From: Pedobacter sp. W3I1 | GTDB taxonomy: Bacteria; Bacteroidota; Bacteroidia; Sphingobacteriales; Sphingobacteriaceae | Direction of reading: 5' to 3' | Length of the DNA: 64,000 bases | NCBI RefSeq assembly: GCF_030816015.1 | Contig: NZ_JAUSXN010000001.1 | Location: 558,001-622,000, forward strand | Shown here: positions 55,021-64,000 of the stretch, one piece after another | Layout: every line of letters starts with the position of its first letter | How positions within the stretch are numbered: position 1 is the stretch's first letter | Position numbers and translations under genes: made by a program | The notes under the pieces: model-generated | The model's input: the letters and a program-made list of their open reading frames with translations, nothing else | Told to the model about the DNA's origin: nothing | The model's database searches: none

Positions 55021-56832
55021 ATGAAATTACCCTCTCTCCAACAGCTATACAATGGGTTTGTAACTGTGATTAAGCGTTTTCCCCTACAATTTATTTTTGC
55101 GATTGCCGCAACATTGTGCTGGTGCTATTACATCCATATTTCTGATTATCGTGACTATTCAGAACAGAACGAGAATTTAAAAGATCATTTAATAAAGGCC
55201 ATAGCCATTTTAAACCTGGCACTGGCGCTCATATTGGCGCTCGATTTAATTTCAGAGCGTAATCAATACCCATTAAAGAAAAAATGGCTACTGCGTTTAG
55301 GCGGCTTACTCATCAGCGTTTTGCTTTACTTCAGCCTCGATCCTACCAACTATTCTGCAGATCTTTACCGCATTTTCTTATTTGCATTTGCGTTTCATTT
55401 ACTGGTCGCATTTGCACCCTTTATCGGTCAGGAGAACGTGAATGGGTTCTGGCAGTTTAATAAAGCGCTTTTCCTTCGGTTTCTTACCTCCGCACTTTAT
55501 TCTGCAGTACTATATGCGGGATTGGCCATTGCCTTGGTTGCCATTGATGGATTGTTTAATGCCGACATAAAATGGCAAACCTATATGACCTTATTTGCCA
55601 TTATTAGTGCTGGGTTTAATACTACTTTCTTTTTAGCAGGAATCCCAACTGATTATAAATTGCTGGAGGAAGATCACAGCTATCCGAAAGGTTTAAAAAT
55701 ATTTGCACAGTTTGTACTGATTCCATTGGTAACGATCTACTTAGCGATTTTGCTGGTGTATGAAATTAAAATTGCTTTGTTATGGGAGCTGCCGAAAGGT
55801 TTGGTATCAAGCCTGATTTTGGGCTATGCCGTTTTTGGGATCTTATCGCTACTCCTGGTTTATCCGGTTAAAGAAACGGCCGGCAATAGTTGGATTAAAT
55901 TGTTTTCCAGGTTCTTTTATGTGATGATGATTCCATTGGTGGTGCTTTTACTGCTCGCTGTTTGGAAAAGAGTTGGTCATTATGGTATAACAGAAAGCCG
56001 GTATATTTTAACGGCGCTGGCATTATGGCTTGCCGGTATAACGATCTATTTCCTTTTTAGTAAAAAGCAGAACATCAAGGTAATCCCAATAAGTTTGTGC
56101 ATCATTTCGCTATTGGCTACTTATGGTCCGCAGAGTGCTTTTTCTCTGTCTAAATATTCACAGCTAAATCGTTTAAAGCGGATAATGAACAGCAAGAAAA
56201 AGGACGATATTAAGGAAAAGCCGGCCGTAATCAGGTATCTGGTTTATACACATGGATTAAAAACGCTGCAGCCTTTTACCAAAAAAGACCTCAGTAAAAT
56301 AGAGCAAAAGATAGATGGTACAAATAACTATCGTTATAGCATGCGGATGGACAAGGTAGATACCGCACTGGCAATTTTTAAGGTTAAAGGCGATTTGGAA
56401 TATGATTCCGGTATGAGCATTACCCTTCAAAATGATGAAAACCAGGTTTTAAACATTAAGGGCTACGATTATCTGATCGAATTAAACGGATACCCCGAGG
56501 AAAAAGTAACACGTCTTTACGGTACAGATTTAACCACAAATAAAATCAGATCAAAAATTTCGCTATTGGTTAATAATCAACAGGCACTACAGATCGATTT
56601 AAAAGAATTGTTTGCTCATGCCACTAAAGCATATAAAAATGGGACATTAAAAGCTTCTAAAAAGAAACAGGAATACTTGTACCCTGCCAAGCTGATGAGT
56701 GTTTCGAAAAATATTAATGGGTATAACTATGCCATTGTAATTACTTCATTGCAGGGCACATATTACAAAAATGATCATGATGGCAATTCATGGTTTGAGG
56801 CAAAAAGTTATCTGCTCATTAAAAAACTTTAA
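55021..56832 (+). CDS. DUF4153 domain-containing membrane protein
   Basis: 603 residues. The N-terminal ~370 residues contain about ten to eleven hydrophobic segments (for example FIFAIAATLCWCYYI, AILNLALALILALDLI, FVLIPLVTIYLAILLVY), followed by a ~230-residue hydrophilic C-terminal domain with many Lys/Asp and short beta strands. This layout fits DUF4153. The function is unknown; a sensor or transporter role is not shown. It is transcribed divergently from the barrel gene, with a 138-bp shared promoter region, and ends at a strong terminator. Confidence 0.85.
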   Translation: MKLPSLQQLYNGFVTVIKRFPLQFIFAIAATLCWCYYIHISDYRDYSEQNENLKDHLIKAIAILNLALALILALDLISERNQYPLKKKWLLRLGGLLISVLLYFSLDPTNYSADLYRIFLFAFAFHLLVAFAPFIGQENVNGFWQFNKALFLRFLTSALYSAVLYAGLAIALVAIDGLFNADIKWQTYMTLFAIISAGFNTTFFLAGIPTDYKLLEEDHSYPKGLKIFAQFVLIPLVTIYLAILLVYEIKIALLWELPKGLVSSLILGYAVFGILSLLLVYPVKETAGNSWIKLFSRFFYVMMIPLVVLLLLAVWKRVGHYGITESRYILTALALWLAGITIYFLFSKKQNIKVIPISLCIISLLATYGPQSAFSLSKYSQLNRLKRIMNSKKKDDIKEKPAVIRYLVYTHGLKTLQPFTKKDLSKIEQKIDGTNNYRYSMRMDKVDTALAIFKVKGDLEYDSGMSITLQNDENQVLNIKGYDYLIELNGYPEEKVTRLYGTDLTTNKIRSKISLLVNNQQALQIDLKELFAHATKAYKNGTLKASKKKQEYLYPAKLMSVSKNINGYNYAIVITSLQGTYYKNDHDGNSWFEAKSYLLIKKL

Positions 56833-56851
56833 GTTAAACCTATTTCCAATA

Positions 56852-56884
56852 AATGACCGGTCTTTAAAGACCGGCCATTTTTAT
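56852..56884 (+). terminator. Rho-independent terminator after the DUF4153 gene
   Basis: CCGGTCTTT pairs with AAAGACCGG with no spare loop bases, extended by ATG/CAT across one mismatch (56852-56879), then TTTTT-rich sequence. It may also serve the convergent aldehyde dehydrogenase gene. Confidence 0.75.
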
Positions 56885-56943
56885 TTGTCAATGTTTCAAA
56901 AAATCAACACGATTTCGTATAGGTTTATCGCGTTAAGATCGCT

Positions 56944-58485
56944 TTATAAATCAAATTTTATGCCCTGTGCTAATGGCAAAGTATTCGAATAATTGATGGT
57001 ATTGGTTTGCCTGCGCATATAAGCTCTCCAGGCATCCGATCCACTTTCCCTGCCGCCACCTGTTTCTTTCTCGCCGCCAAAAGCACCACCAATTTCTGCG
57101 CCTGATGTACCGATATTTACATTGGCTATACCACAGTCAGAGCCTTTAGCCGATAAGAACTGCTCTGCCTCTCTTAAATTCAAGGTCATAATGGCTGATG
57201 ATAATCCTTGTGGTACACCGTTTTGCAAAGCAATGGCTTCATCTAATGTTTTGTACTTAATCAGATATAAAATTGGCGCAAACGTTTCGTGTTGAACAAT
57301 CTTGAAATCATTCTGAACCTCCGCAATGCATGGCTTTACATAACATCCGCTTGCATAGGCGTCTCCAGATAAAACACCGCCTTCTACCACAAAATTGCCG
57401 CCTTCAGCCTTACATTTTGCTATAGAATCTAAGTAGGCCGCAACCGCATCGGTATCAATCAGCGGGCCGACATGATTATTTTGATCTAATGGATCGCCAA
57501 TGCGCAATTGTCCGTAAGCTTTAACTAGTTTAGCTGTAAAAGCGTCGTATACACTTTCGTGTATAATTAACCTTCTGGTAGAAGTACAGCGCTGGCCTGC
57601 GGTACCAACAGCACCAAAAACAGCACCAATTAAACTCATGTCTAAATCAGCATGTTCTGAAATGATAATGGCATTATTGCCACCAAGCTCCAGCAAACTC
57701 TTTCCTAAACGTGCGCCAACTGCAGCGCCAACGGCCTTACCCATTCGGGTTGATCCGGTTGCAGAAATTAAGGGAACCCGGCCATCGTTGGTCATCAGTT
57801 CGCCAACTTCCCTATCACCTAAAACCAGATTACATACTCCTTCGGCTATATCATTATCTTTAAAAACTTTTGCAATAATATGTTGGCAGGCGATGGCGGT
57901 TAAAGGTGTTTTTTCTGAAGGTTTCCAGATGCAAACATTCCCGCAAACCAAAGCCAGGGCGGTATTCCAACTCCAAACGGCTACAGGAAAATTAAATGCA
58001 GAAATGATTCCCACAATGCCCAATGGATGCCATTGTTCGTACATGCGGTGACTCGGGCGTTCGCTGTGCATGGTTAAGCCGTAAAGTTGCCGCGATAAAC
58101 CCACTGCAAAATCGCAGATATCGATCATTTCCTGTACTTCACCAAATCCTTCCTGTAAACTTTTTCCCATTTCGTAAGAAACCAGGGTGCCCAGCGCATC
58201 CTTATGCTCGCGTAAAGCATCGCCAAACTGACGAACAATTTCTCCTCTTTTTGGAGATGGAACCGTACGCCACTCCGTAAATGCCGATTGGGCCTTTAAC
58301 ACAACAGCGTCGTAATCAGCAGCGCTTGCAACCTTAGCCGAGGCAATCAATTTGCCATCAACAGGAGAAAAACTTTCTAATGCATTTACATTCGATTCTC
58401 CGCCCCAATTACTGCCCGTACTATAGGCAGCATTGTTCGCTTTTACGCCCAATTTATTTAAAATGGATTGAATATCTGTTGTCAT
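56944..58485 (-). CDS. ALDH7-type aldehyde dehydrogenase (aminoadipate-semialdehyde/piperideine-6-carboxylate dehydrogenase)
   Basis: 513 residues of the ALDH7 (antiquitin) family. The nucleophile C300 (TAGQRCTSTRRL), general base E266 (LLELGGNN) and oxyanion N165 (SAFNFPVAV) are all present. The C-terminal block GTSGAEIGGAFGGEKETG followed by GGRESGSDAWRAYMRRQ is the ALDH7 signature. It should oxidise alpha-aminoadipate 6-semialdehyde to aminoadipate in lysine breakdown with NAD. It is monocistronic; no other lysine-catabolic gene is in the window. In contrast to the GapN-like protein, its general base is intact. Confidence 0.92.
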   Translation of the reverse strand: MTTDIQSILNKLGVKANNAAYSTGSNWGGESNVNALESFSPVDGKLIASAKVASAADYDAVVLKAQSAFTEWRTVPSPKRGEIVRQFGDALREHKDALGTLVSYEMGKSLQEGFGEVQEMIDICDFAVGLSRQLYGLTMHSERPSHRMYEQWHPLGIVGIISAFNFPVAVWSWNTALALVCGNVCIWKPSEKTPLTAIACQHIIAKVFKDNDIAEGVCNLVLGDREVGELMTNDGRVPLISATGSTRMGKAVGAAVGARLGKSLLELGGNNAIIISEHADLDMSLIGAVFGAVGTAGQRCTSTRRLIIHESVYDAFTAKLVKAYGQLRIGDPLDQNNHVGPLIDTDAVAAYLDSIAKCKAEGGNFVVEGGVLSGDAYASGCYVKPCIAEVQNDFKIVQHETFAPILYLIKYKTLDEAIALQNGVPQGLSSAIMTLNLREAEQFLSAKGSDCGIANVNIGTSGAEIGGAFGGEKETGGGRESGSDAWRAYMRRQTNTINYSNTLPLAQGIKFDL

Positions 58486-58836
58486 ATATCTAACGATTTA
58501 TACAAAAAAACGAAAAAAATAAGATAAAGCAGGCTACATCCAGCTCCTTTAATTAGCACAATCGTTAATATCCTATTTTAAAGATCACTGGATGAATAAA
58601 AGACTTTAATAAATTTCTGTTTTTTGCTTTGTAGCATAAATAGTGTAGTTTTCCAAAATAATGCGGGCCAAAGAAAATACACATCTAGTGTTATGTTCAG
58701 CATAAAAAGACGCATATAATCTCCCGCTAATTTCGCGAAAAAGCGCAGATTTGTAATTTACGCTGCGTTAATCTGTGTGATCAGCGGGAAATTAATAACC
58801 ATTATACAATTAACTTATCGCTAGCTATAAAATAGA
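58486..58836. other. Gene-free gap (351 bp)
   Basis: No ORF is credible. CCCGCT (near 58721) and AGCGGG (near 58783) are complementary and enclose GCAGATT and AATCTGTG, a version of the dispersed CACAGATTAACGCAG-type repeat also seen around 853-900. The remainder is AT-rich; it must hold promoters for the divergent aldehyde dehydrogenase and TraB genes, but no clear -7 element was found. Confidence 0.45.
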
Positions 58837-59718
58837 ATGAAGAATATAAAATTATTATTGATCGTTTTTATTGGATTCAGCGCTGTGCTTTGTGCGCAAA
58901 CCAAAAAGGCAACAAACTCGCTTTTGTGGGAAATTTCGGGCAATGGATTAAAAATGCCTTCTTATTTGTTTGGCACCCATCATTTAATAGGGGCCAAATT
59001 TGCTGATACCATGAAGGTTTTGCAAGAGAAATTGAAATCGGCTGATGCAGTAGTTGGCGAAATTGTAATGGATAGTACCACGCAAACTAAAATGGCCCCG
59101 TTTTTAGTCATGAAAAATAATACGCTGGATAGTTTATTTACGAAAGCGGAGTACAAAGAAATAGAGAATTATTTTAAAAGCAAACAACCAGGTTTTGAAT
59201 TAAAGCAACTGAACAATTTCAAGCCTGCAATGGTAGCCATAATGATGATGCTTTTTGAGAGCCCGGATATGTTGAAGGATATAGGCGAAGGTATAGATGA
59301 TAGCTTTCAGAAATATGCCAAAAAAAATGGAAAATCATTATATGGTTTGGAAACTGCCGAATACCAGGGTGCACTTTTATTTGACAGTGATCTGCAAAAA
59401 CAAAAAAAAGCATTGCTAAAATCGATTAGAGAAGTAGATAAAAGCAAACAAAAAATGGAGGAGCTGAAAACTTATTATATCGCCCAGGACATTGATAAAT
59501 TAACTGAACTGTTTAAAATTGAAGATGAAGAATCGAAAGAATTTATGACAGAGCTCTTAAAAAACCGAAATAACAGGTGGTTAGATCAACTACCTGCTAT
59601 GATGCAAAAGCAATCGTTATTTGTTGCAGTTGGCGCAGGACATTTAGTCGGCAATGAAGGCTTAATTAAAGGATTGCAGGCTAAGGGGTATAATTTAAAG
59701 CCTGTTGCAACTAATTAA
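58837..59718 (+). CDS. TraB/GumN family protein
   Basis: 293 residues: signal peptide (to about A20), then the TraB/GumN (EreA/ChaN-like) fold. The conserved motifs are LFGTHHLIG (44-52) near the N-terminus, VVGEIVMD, and the C-terminal AVGAGHLVGNEGLIKGLQAK. Family members are thought to be metal-dependent hydrolases or proteases, but activity is poorly established. It should be periplasmic. The following M1 aminopeptidase gene is 296 bp away with its own promoter, so an operon is unlikely. Confidence 0.9.
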   Translation: MKNIKLLLIVFIGFSAVLCAQTKKATNSLLWEISGNGLKMPSYLFGTHHLIGAKFADTMKVLQEKLKSADAVVGEIVMDSTTQTKMAPFLVMKNNTLDSLFTKAEYKEIENYFKSKQPGFELKQLNNFKPAMVAIMMMLFESPDMLKDIGEGIDDSFQKYAKKNGKSLYGLETAEYQGALLFDSDLQKQKKALLKSIREVDKSKQKMEELKTYYIAQDIDKLTELFKIEDEESKEFMTELLKNRNNRWLDQLPAMMQKQSLFVAVGAGHLVGNEGLIKGLQAKGYNLKPVATN

Positions 59719-59945
59719 GGATAAAATCGCCAGGTTATAGATTTTTTTGTGGAATAATACGCCGTGTCTATATTTTTCGCGTGGATAATACACAGCAAAA
59801 ACCAGTTAACAAGCACCAGTTACAGAATGCTGCTACCAAATTACACTTACCTTATTAAGTTGTTGTAATCTTCAGCCTCAATTTAGCAGCGTGGCTGCTT
59901 AAGTAAAATTTCTACCGCGTTTACGAAAAATAAAATAAAGCAAGT

Positions 59946-59953
59946 TACATTTG
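59946..59953 (+). promoter_or_regulatory. -7 promoter element of the M1 aminopeptidase gene
   Basis: TACATTTG matches TAnnTTTG exactly. A TTTA (59920-59923), one base off the -33 TTTG, lies 22 bases upstream. Predicted leader about 55 nt. Confidence 0.5.
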
Positions 59954-60014
59954 CATCTTTACTTTAATACCAATACCATCATTAAAGTTAAAACTAACTT
60001 GAAAAATCTTAAAA

Positions 60015-62525
60015 ATGAATAAAAAACTGATTGCCTGTGGCGTAGTGCTGGTCTCGGCTTTTATGGCTAAGTCACTTTTTGCACAGGAACAGCCTGTAGA
60101 AAAATCAAATAACCTAAGTGTTTATCGTGTTACTGCAACAAAAGTTAACGATTTAGTGCATACCAAACTCGATGTATCTTTCGATTACGCAAAACGGTAC
60201 CTATACGGAAAAGAATGGGTTACGCTAAAACCCCATTTTTACCCTACGGATTCGTTAACCCTTGATGCCCAGGGAATGGATATTAAAACCGTTGCCTTGG
60301 TTGGCGCAAAAGGAAATACACCACTTAAATATGTTTACAACGACAATAAACTGCACATCACGCTAAATAAAAAATACACTAATGCCGAAAAGTACACGGT
60401 GTATATTGCGTATACTGCAAAACCAGACGAACTGAAAGTAAAGGGGAGTGCGGCTATAACCGATGCTAAAGGTTTATATTTTATTAACCCGGATGGTACG
60501 GATAAAAACAAACCAACACAGATCTGGACACAGGGGGAAACGGAATCATCTTCAGCATGGTTTCCAACGATCGATAAGCCCGATCAGAAAACTACTGAAG
60601 AGATTTCGATGACGGTAAAATCGAAATATACCACGCTTTCTAACGGAAAATTAGTGAGTCAGAAAGCCAATGCAGATGGGACCCGAACCGATACCTGGAA
60701 AATGGATCTTCCCCACTCGCCATATTTGTTTATGATGGCTGTGGGTGAATTCAAAATCACAAAAGATACTTATAAAGGCAAGGAAGTAAGTTATTACCTG
60801 GAGCCAAAATTTGCGCCTTATGCCAAACAGATTTTTGGTAAAACACCAGATATGATCCAGTTTTACAGTAATTTATTAGGCGTAGATTATCCATGGAACA
60901 AATATGCACAGGTGGTAGCCAGAGATTATGTTTCAGGAGCAATGGAAAATACTACAGCTACTTTACACGGCGAGCAGGTACAAAAAACCGATCGTGAGTT
61001 ATTAGATGAAAATGAAGAAGGAACTATTGCACATGAACTTTTTCACCAATGGTTTGGCGATTATGTAACCGCAGAATCGTGGTCTAACTTAACCATGAAC
61101 GAATCTTTTGCCACTTTTGGTGAGGTAATCTGGCACGGACATGATGCTGGCCAGGATGCTGAAGATAAATCCCGTTATGATAAATTGCAGTCCTATTTAG
61201 GATCCACCAAAAAAGGCGAAAGTCCTGTTTTAGCACGTTTTTATTATGGTGATAAAGAAGATATGTTCGATAATGTGAGTTATGCCAAAGGATCAATTAT
61301 TCTATATGCCTTAAAAAATCAAATGGGCGATGCAGCTTTCTACAAATCACTTAACCGCTACCTCACTACCAATGCCTTTAAAAATGGCGAAACACATCAA
61401 TTGCGTTTGGCTATGGAAGATGTTACCGGAAAAGATTGGAGCCCTTATTTTAATCAGTGGTATTACAATGGCGGTCACCCGGTTTTAAGTATCGATTATG
61501 GTTACGAAAACGGCAAAGCAACAATTAAGGTTAAACAAACCCAAGATGCAAGCGTGCAGACCTTTACATTACCGATCAAACTTGATATTTATGCCGGCGG
61601 AAAAAAAATCAGAAAAGAAATTTTGATCAATAGCCGTGAGCAGAACTTTAGTTTTGAAGTGAGTGCTAAACCCGATTTAATCGATTTCGATGTGGATAAA
61701 ATTTTGGTTGGTGAAACCAATGACAATAAAACCGCTGAAAACTATTATTTTCAATACAAAAATGCCCCTAGTTATGCCAATAGAATTGAAGCCTTACAAT
61801 TTATTATGCAAAGCAAAGCCACAAGCGGCCAGCTGGTGTTGCTGGAAGGTTTAAAAGATAAATCGGCAGATTTACGCGCTTTAAGCATTGATGGCATTAA
61901 CTTAGAAGATGCTCAGATTAAAGCAGCAGCTTTGCCAATTTTACTTCAGATGGCTAAAACAGATAAAAATACCGAAACAAGATCAGCAGCAATTGTGAAA
62001 TTGGCAGAAACCGGCGATCAGGCTTACAAAACTTTAGTGTTAGAAAGTTTAAAAGATAGATCGTACAAAGTGATTGCTGCCGGTATTGATGGCCTGGCCA
62101 AGCTGGCGCCGCAAGAGAGCACTGCTGCTTTAGCAGCATTAGATGAGGATACGAAAGCACATATTGCGCCTTCTATTGCATCGTTATACATCAACGAACC
62201 AAAGGATGAGTACCAAGCATTTTATGATAATATTATGCTTACAGGCGATAGGAGCAAAGTTTTTGCTGTAGTTGGCCAGTATTTTCAGTATCTGAGGGCT
62301 AACAATAATCCGGCAGTTACCGATAAAGGTATCACGAATATTAGCAGTGCCATTGAAAGGTTAAAATTACAATCCTATTTAAATAAACAACTTGCAGGTG
62401 CCTATGCTGCAGCTGCCCAGGCTAAAACGCAACAAGCTGCCGCAGTAAGCGGTGAAGCTAAAGCCAACTTGAGCAAGCAGGCCGAATTATTTAAAAAAGG
62501 AGCAGCTGATTTAGGAAAAGAATAA
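60015..62525 (+). CDS. M1 family zinc aminopeptidase with C-terminal HEAT-like region
   Basis: 836 residues: signal peptide (to about A23), N-terminal beta domain, thermolysin-like catalytic domain and a helical HEAT-like C-terminus (about 575-836). The substrate-recognition GAMEN motif is intact at 308-312, the zinc site is H340-E-L-F-H344, and the third ligand is E363 (TMNESFATF). It removes N-terminal residues from peptides, probably in the periplasm. The Ala/Gln/Lys-rich end (AAAAQAKTQQAAAVSGEAKA) looks coiled. The gene is monocistronic with its own promoter and a downstream hairpin. Confidence 0.95.
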   Translation: MNKKLIACGVVLVSAFMAKSLFAQEQPVEKSNNLSVYRVTATKVNDLVHTKLDVSFDYAKRYLYGKEWVTLKPHFYPTDSLTLDAQGMDIKTVALVGAKGNTPLKYVYNDNKLHITLNKKYTNAEKYTVYIAYTAKPDELKVKGSAAITDAKGLYFINPDGTDKNKPTQIWTQGETESSSAWFPTIDKPDQKTTEEISMTVKSKYTTLSNGKLVSQKANADGTRTDTWKMDLPHSPYLFMMAVGEFKITKDTYKGKEVSYYLEPKFAPYAKQIFGKTPDMIQFYSNLLGVDYPWNKYAQVVARDYVSGAMENTTATLHGEQVQKTDRELLDENEEGTIAHELFHQWFGDYVTAESWSNLTMNESFATFGEVIWHGHDAGQDAEDKSRYDKLQSYLGSTKKGESPVLARFYYGDKEDMFDNVSYAKGSIILYALKNQMGDAAFYKSLNRYLTTNAFKNGETHQLRLAMEDVTGKDWSPYFNQWYYNGGHPVLSIDYGYENGKATIKVKQTQDASVQTFTLPIKLDIYAGGKKIRKEILINSREQNFSFEVSAKPDLIDFDVDKILVGETNDNKTAENYYFQYKNAPSYANRIEALQFIMQSKATSGQLVLLEGLKDKSADLRALSIDGINLEDAQIKAAALPILLQMAKTDKNTETRSAAIVKLAETGDQAYKTLVLESLKDRSYKVIAAGIDGLAKLAPQESTAALAALDEDTKAHIAPSIASLYINEPKDEYQAFYDNIMLTGDRSKVFAVVGQYFQYLRANNNPAVTDKGITNISSAIERLKLQSYLNKQLAGAYAAAAQAKTQQAAAVSGEAKANLSKQAELFKKGAADLGKE

Positions 62526-62541
62526 TGGGCAAATTTCATAT

Positions 62542-62578
62542 AGAAAGGGCTGGCATGGAAACATCGCTGGCCCTTTCT
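62542..62578 (+). terminator. Hairpin after the M1 aminopeptidase gene
   Basis: AGAAAGGGC (62542-62550) pairs perfectly with GCCCTTTCT (62570-62578). The following T-run is weak (TGTC), so termination efficiency is uncertain. Confidence 0.5.
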
Positions 62579-62587
62579 GTCATCAAA

Positions 62588-62831
62588 CGTTCCTACGGAA
62601 CGAAAAAATATGTAAACATTTTTTTTTACCCATCAAGCGTTCCGATGGAACGGCTTATAAATTTGCATATAGCAGCCCTAAATAGTAGCAAAGACAGTTG
62701 TACATAAACGGGATTGAAATGGCAGCTCTCGATTTTATTAAAAATCGGGACTACAATGGAAAGCCCGACTAACAATAAGCAAGCTACAGGCTTTGCTTTC
62801 CAAAAAACATTTCCAGTCCTATAGCCTGTAG
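62588..62831. repeat. Intergenic hairpin repeats
   Basis: Two copies of a 6-bp stem CGTTCC with GGAACG lie at 62588-62602 (loop TAC) and 62638-62652 (loop GAT). They are followed by CGATTTT with AAAATCG (62730-62747) and the 9-bp pair CTACAGGCT (62784-62792) with AGCCTGTAG (62823-62831). No gene lies in the 341-bp gap. Confidence 0.6.
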
Positions 62832-62866
62832 GTTGATTATGCGTATATTTCAATCTTTAATTTGAT

Positions 62867-63007
62867 ATGCAATATTCAATTGTACCTTTTTTAATCGATT
62901 TATTGAAAAAAGACCAGAAACGCATGGGGCGTGTTGTAATTTTAGGTTGGATAGTTTTTATTGCACATTCCATCCTTATTTATTTTCTCGTAAACAAGGA
63001 ATTTTAG
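62867..63007 (+). CDS. Possible small single-helix membrane protein (46 aa), or N-terminal part of the next gene
   Basis: ATG frame encoding a charged start (LIDLLKKDQKRMGR) and one membrane helix (VVILGWIVFIAHSILIYFLV), then a stop. The next frame is open from 62994 and continues with more hydrophobic sequence (FEYFFSEIVFVLLIIYIQ), so the two may be one protein split by a shift near 62998-63005. Not recognised by family. Confidence 0.4.
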   Translation: MQYSIVPFLIDLLKKDQKRMGRVVILGWIVFIAHSILIYFLVNKEF

Positions 63008-63041
63008 CTTTGAATATTTTTTCAGCGAAATCGTATTTGTT

Positions 63042-63392
63042 TTGCTCATTATTTACATTCAGAAATGGCATATTTTGCCCCGTGCTAAAACAATAAACTC
63101 AACCGCTGCTTTGGTGACGGTTAGTAAAACGCAGATCGTAATCATAACTCCTCCGTGCAAAGTTTTATTCTGGATAAATCAAGAAGCCAAAGAAATAATA
63201 TTTGATATTGATAAAATGGCAATGACAAGAATATCGTATCCTATTCCCAATATTTTCGATATGGAAAAGGGTGTTATCATACTTAAACAGGATAAGAAAG
63301 AAGCACTTATCATTGCTAACTATTTTGACACCAAGCTCGTTGAAACCCTAAGAGTTTTAAAGCCGAATCCCCTCGCTCAATATCTAAATTAA
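63042..63392 (+). CDS. Uncharacterised protein, N-terminal helix plus small beta domain
   Basis: 116 residues from a TTG; no ATG precedes the conserved-looking part and the frame is open back to 62994. A short hydrophobic start (MLIIYIQKWHIL) is followed by alternating beta strands (AALVTVSKTQIVIITPP, KVLFWINQEAKEIIFDI, GVIILKQDKKEALIIANYF), a layout that recalls PH-like membrane-associated domains, but I cannot assign it. It may be the C-terminal part of a two-helix protein beginning at 62867. It is convergent with the next gene, only 9 bp apart. Confidence 0.5.
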   Translation: MLIIYIQKWHILPRAKTINSTAALVTVSKTQIVIITPPCKVLFWINQEAKEIIFDIDKMAMTRISYPIPNIFDMEKGVIILKQDKKEALIIANYFDTKLVETLRVLKPNPLAQYLN

Positions 63393-63401
63393 TAAACAGC
63401 A

Positions 63402-63857
63402 TCAGTTACATTCATCCTTTCTCCTGGTATCAATAATATAAACAATCTGCCAGCCCTGATCTCCCTTTACCAACTGGAAGGAGTTTACGCCGCAATGGCT
63501 GAACTTGTCGCCCAGGTAAAATTTATAGTCTGTCCAAACTGAAGCCAAAGGACCATCGATTAATATTTTTGTAAAAACAATACGCTCATCGTATTTTTCC
63601 TGATGTGGAGTGCCGATAAATTTGATAAAGTCGTTAACGGATTCTGTGCGTATACTTACTTTACCTTCTTTGTTAGCGATGGTTTGCATGATCGCTGCTG
63701 GTGCAAAGGCAGTTCGGGTTAAGGTGCTGTCTCCATCTTTCATGCCGGTAAAAAGGTTGGTTATGGTTTTTTTAACCGCACTTTCTTCATCGCTTTGTGC
63801 AAAGCCGTTTGTAGTAAAATATAGTAAAAACAGGGCAAAAATGACTAATTCTTTCAT
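63402..63857 (-). CDS. Secreted NTF2-like (lumazine-binding-type) protein
   Basis: 151 residues with a signal peptide (MKELVIFALFLLYFTTNGFA) and an NTF2-like core: helix AVKKTITNLFTGMKDGD, then strands including IRTESVNDFIKFIG, ASVWTDYKFYLGDKFSHCG and the closing VNSFQLVKGDQGWQIVYIID. The pattern matches the putative lumazine-binding NTF2-like family common in Bacteroidota. It should lie in the periplasm. Ligand and activity are unknown. Confidence 0.8.
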   Translation of the reverse strand: MKELVIFALFLLYFTTNGFAQSDEESAVKKTITNLFTGMKDGDSTLTRTAFAPAAIMQTIANKEGKVSIRTESVNDFIKFIGTPHQEKYDERIVFTKILIDGPLASVWTDYKFYLGDKFSHCGVNSFQLVKGDQGWQIVYIIDTRRKDECN

Positions 63858-64000
63858 GACTTCTCCATTACGTATATACCATAAATTTATAGTATTTTTG
63901 TCAAAGAAGGGAAAAGGAACCGCGATGTTGCAAAAAATCTATCGATTATCCACACATCTTAATCACAGTCAATACGCTTTATAGTCAGCTATTTACGCTG
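63858..64000. other. Right-edge intergenic sequence
   Basis: No supported gene. An ATG at 63924 opens a frame of only 19 codons before a stop and is not convincing. The region probably carries the promoter of the NTF2-like gene on the minus strand. Confidence 0.4.

Noticed and set aside
62525..62707. 60-codon plus-strand frame after the M1 aminopeptidase
   Set aside because: It runs through a terminator-like hairpin and two CGTTCC/GGAACG repeats and has no protein-like features.
63924..63984. Short ATG frame at the right edge
   Set aside because: Only 19 codons, no start signals and no recognisable features.

Overview
The window is AT-rich chromosomal DNA from a Bacteroidota bacterium, most likely family Sphingobacteriaceae and Pedobacter-like. 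The signs are a SusC/SusD pair, GLPGLI and TraB/GumN proteins, TAnnTTTG-type -7 promoter elements close to start codons, almost no Shine-Dalgarno sequences, and many small intergenic hairpin repeats. The genus is an inference. No tRNA, rRNA, CRISPR array, transposase or prophage was seen.

Layout. Bases 1-9.9 kb are housekeeping: a cut-off N-acetylmuramoyl-L-alanine amidase, glnS, a stand-alone B12-binding mutase subunit with an enoyl-CoA hydratase, an NtrC-type regulator, an AI-2E family transporter broken by a frameshift, a YtxH/holin-like envelope-stress trio, and aspS. Bases 10-13.5 kb are gene-poor: two small regulators/membrane proteins, an NTF2-like protein, interspersed repeats, and a striking tandem array of a ~257-bp structured unit (12124-13468). 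Bases 13.5-19.5 kb hold an ECF sigma / putative anti-sigma / DUF4097-like adhesin operon, a thioredoxin, a bestrophin and an MHS-type transporter.

Bases 19.5-48.5 kb are a pectin utilisation locus. Outer-surface and periplasmic enzymes (two CE8 pectin methylesterases, two CE12 rhamnogalacturonan acetylesterases, GH43, GH28, GH105, PL10) and the SusC/SusD/surface lipoprotein set should break down and import pectin. UxaC, UxaB, UxaA, KdgK and Eda with an ExuT-type transporter take galacturonate to pyruvate and glyceraldehyde 3-phosphate. A GapN-like aldehyde dehydrogenase lies just downstream and could oxidise the latter. A LacI-family regulator sits divergent to susC, with LacI-type palindromes between them and a similar element before the first methylesterase.

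Bases 48.5-64 kb are mixed: an rlmI-like methyltransferase broken by a frameshift, an AhpD-like protein, a Crp/Fnr regulator, an outer-membrane barrel/GLPGLI pair, DUF4153, an ALDH7 dehydrogenase, TraB/GumN, an M1 aminopeptidase and small proteins.

The least explained items are the tandem array, a family of covarying 10-bp hairpins confined to gaps of the pectin locus, the loss of the usual general-base glutamate in the GapN-like protein, and two (possibly three) frameshifts at short base runs.
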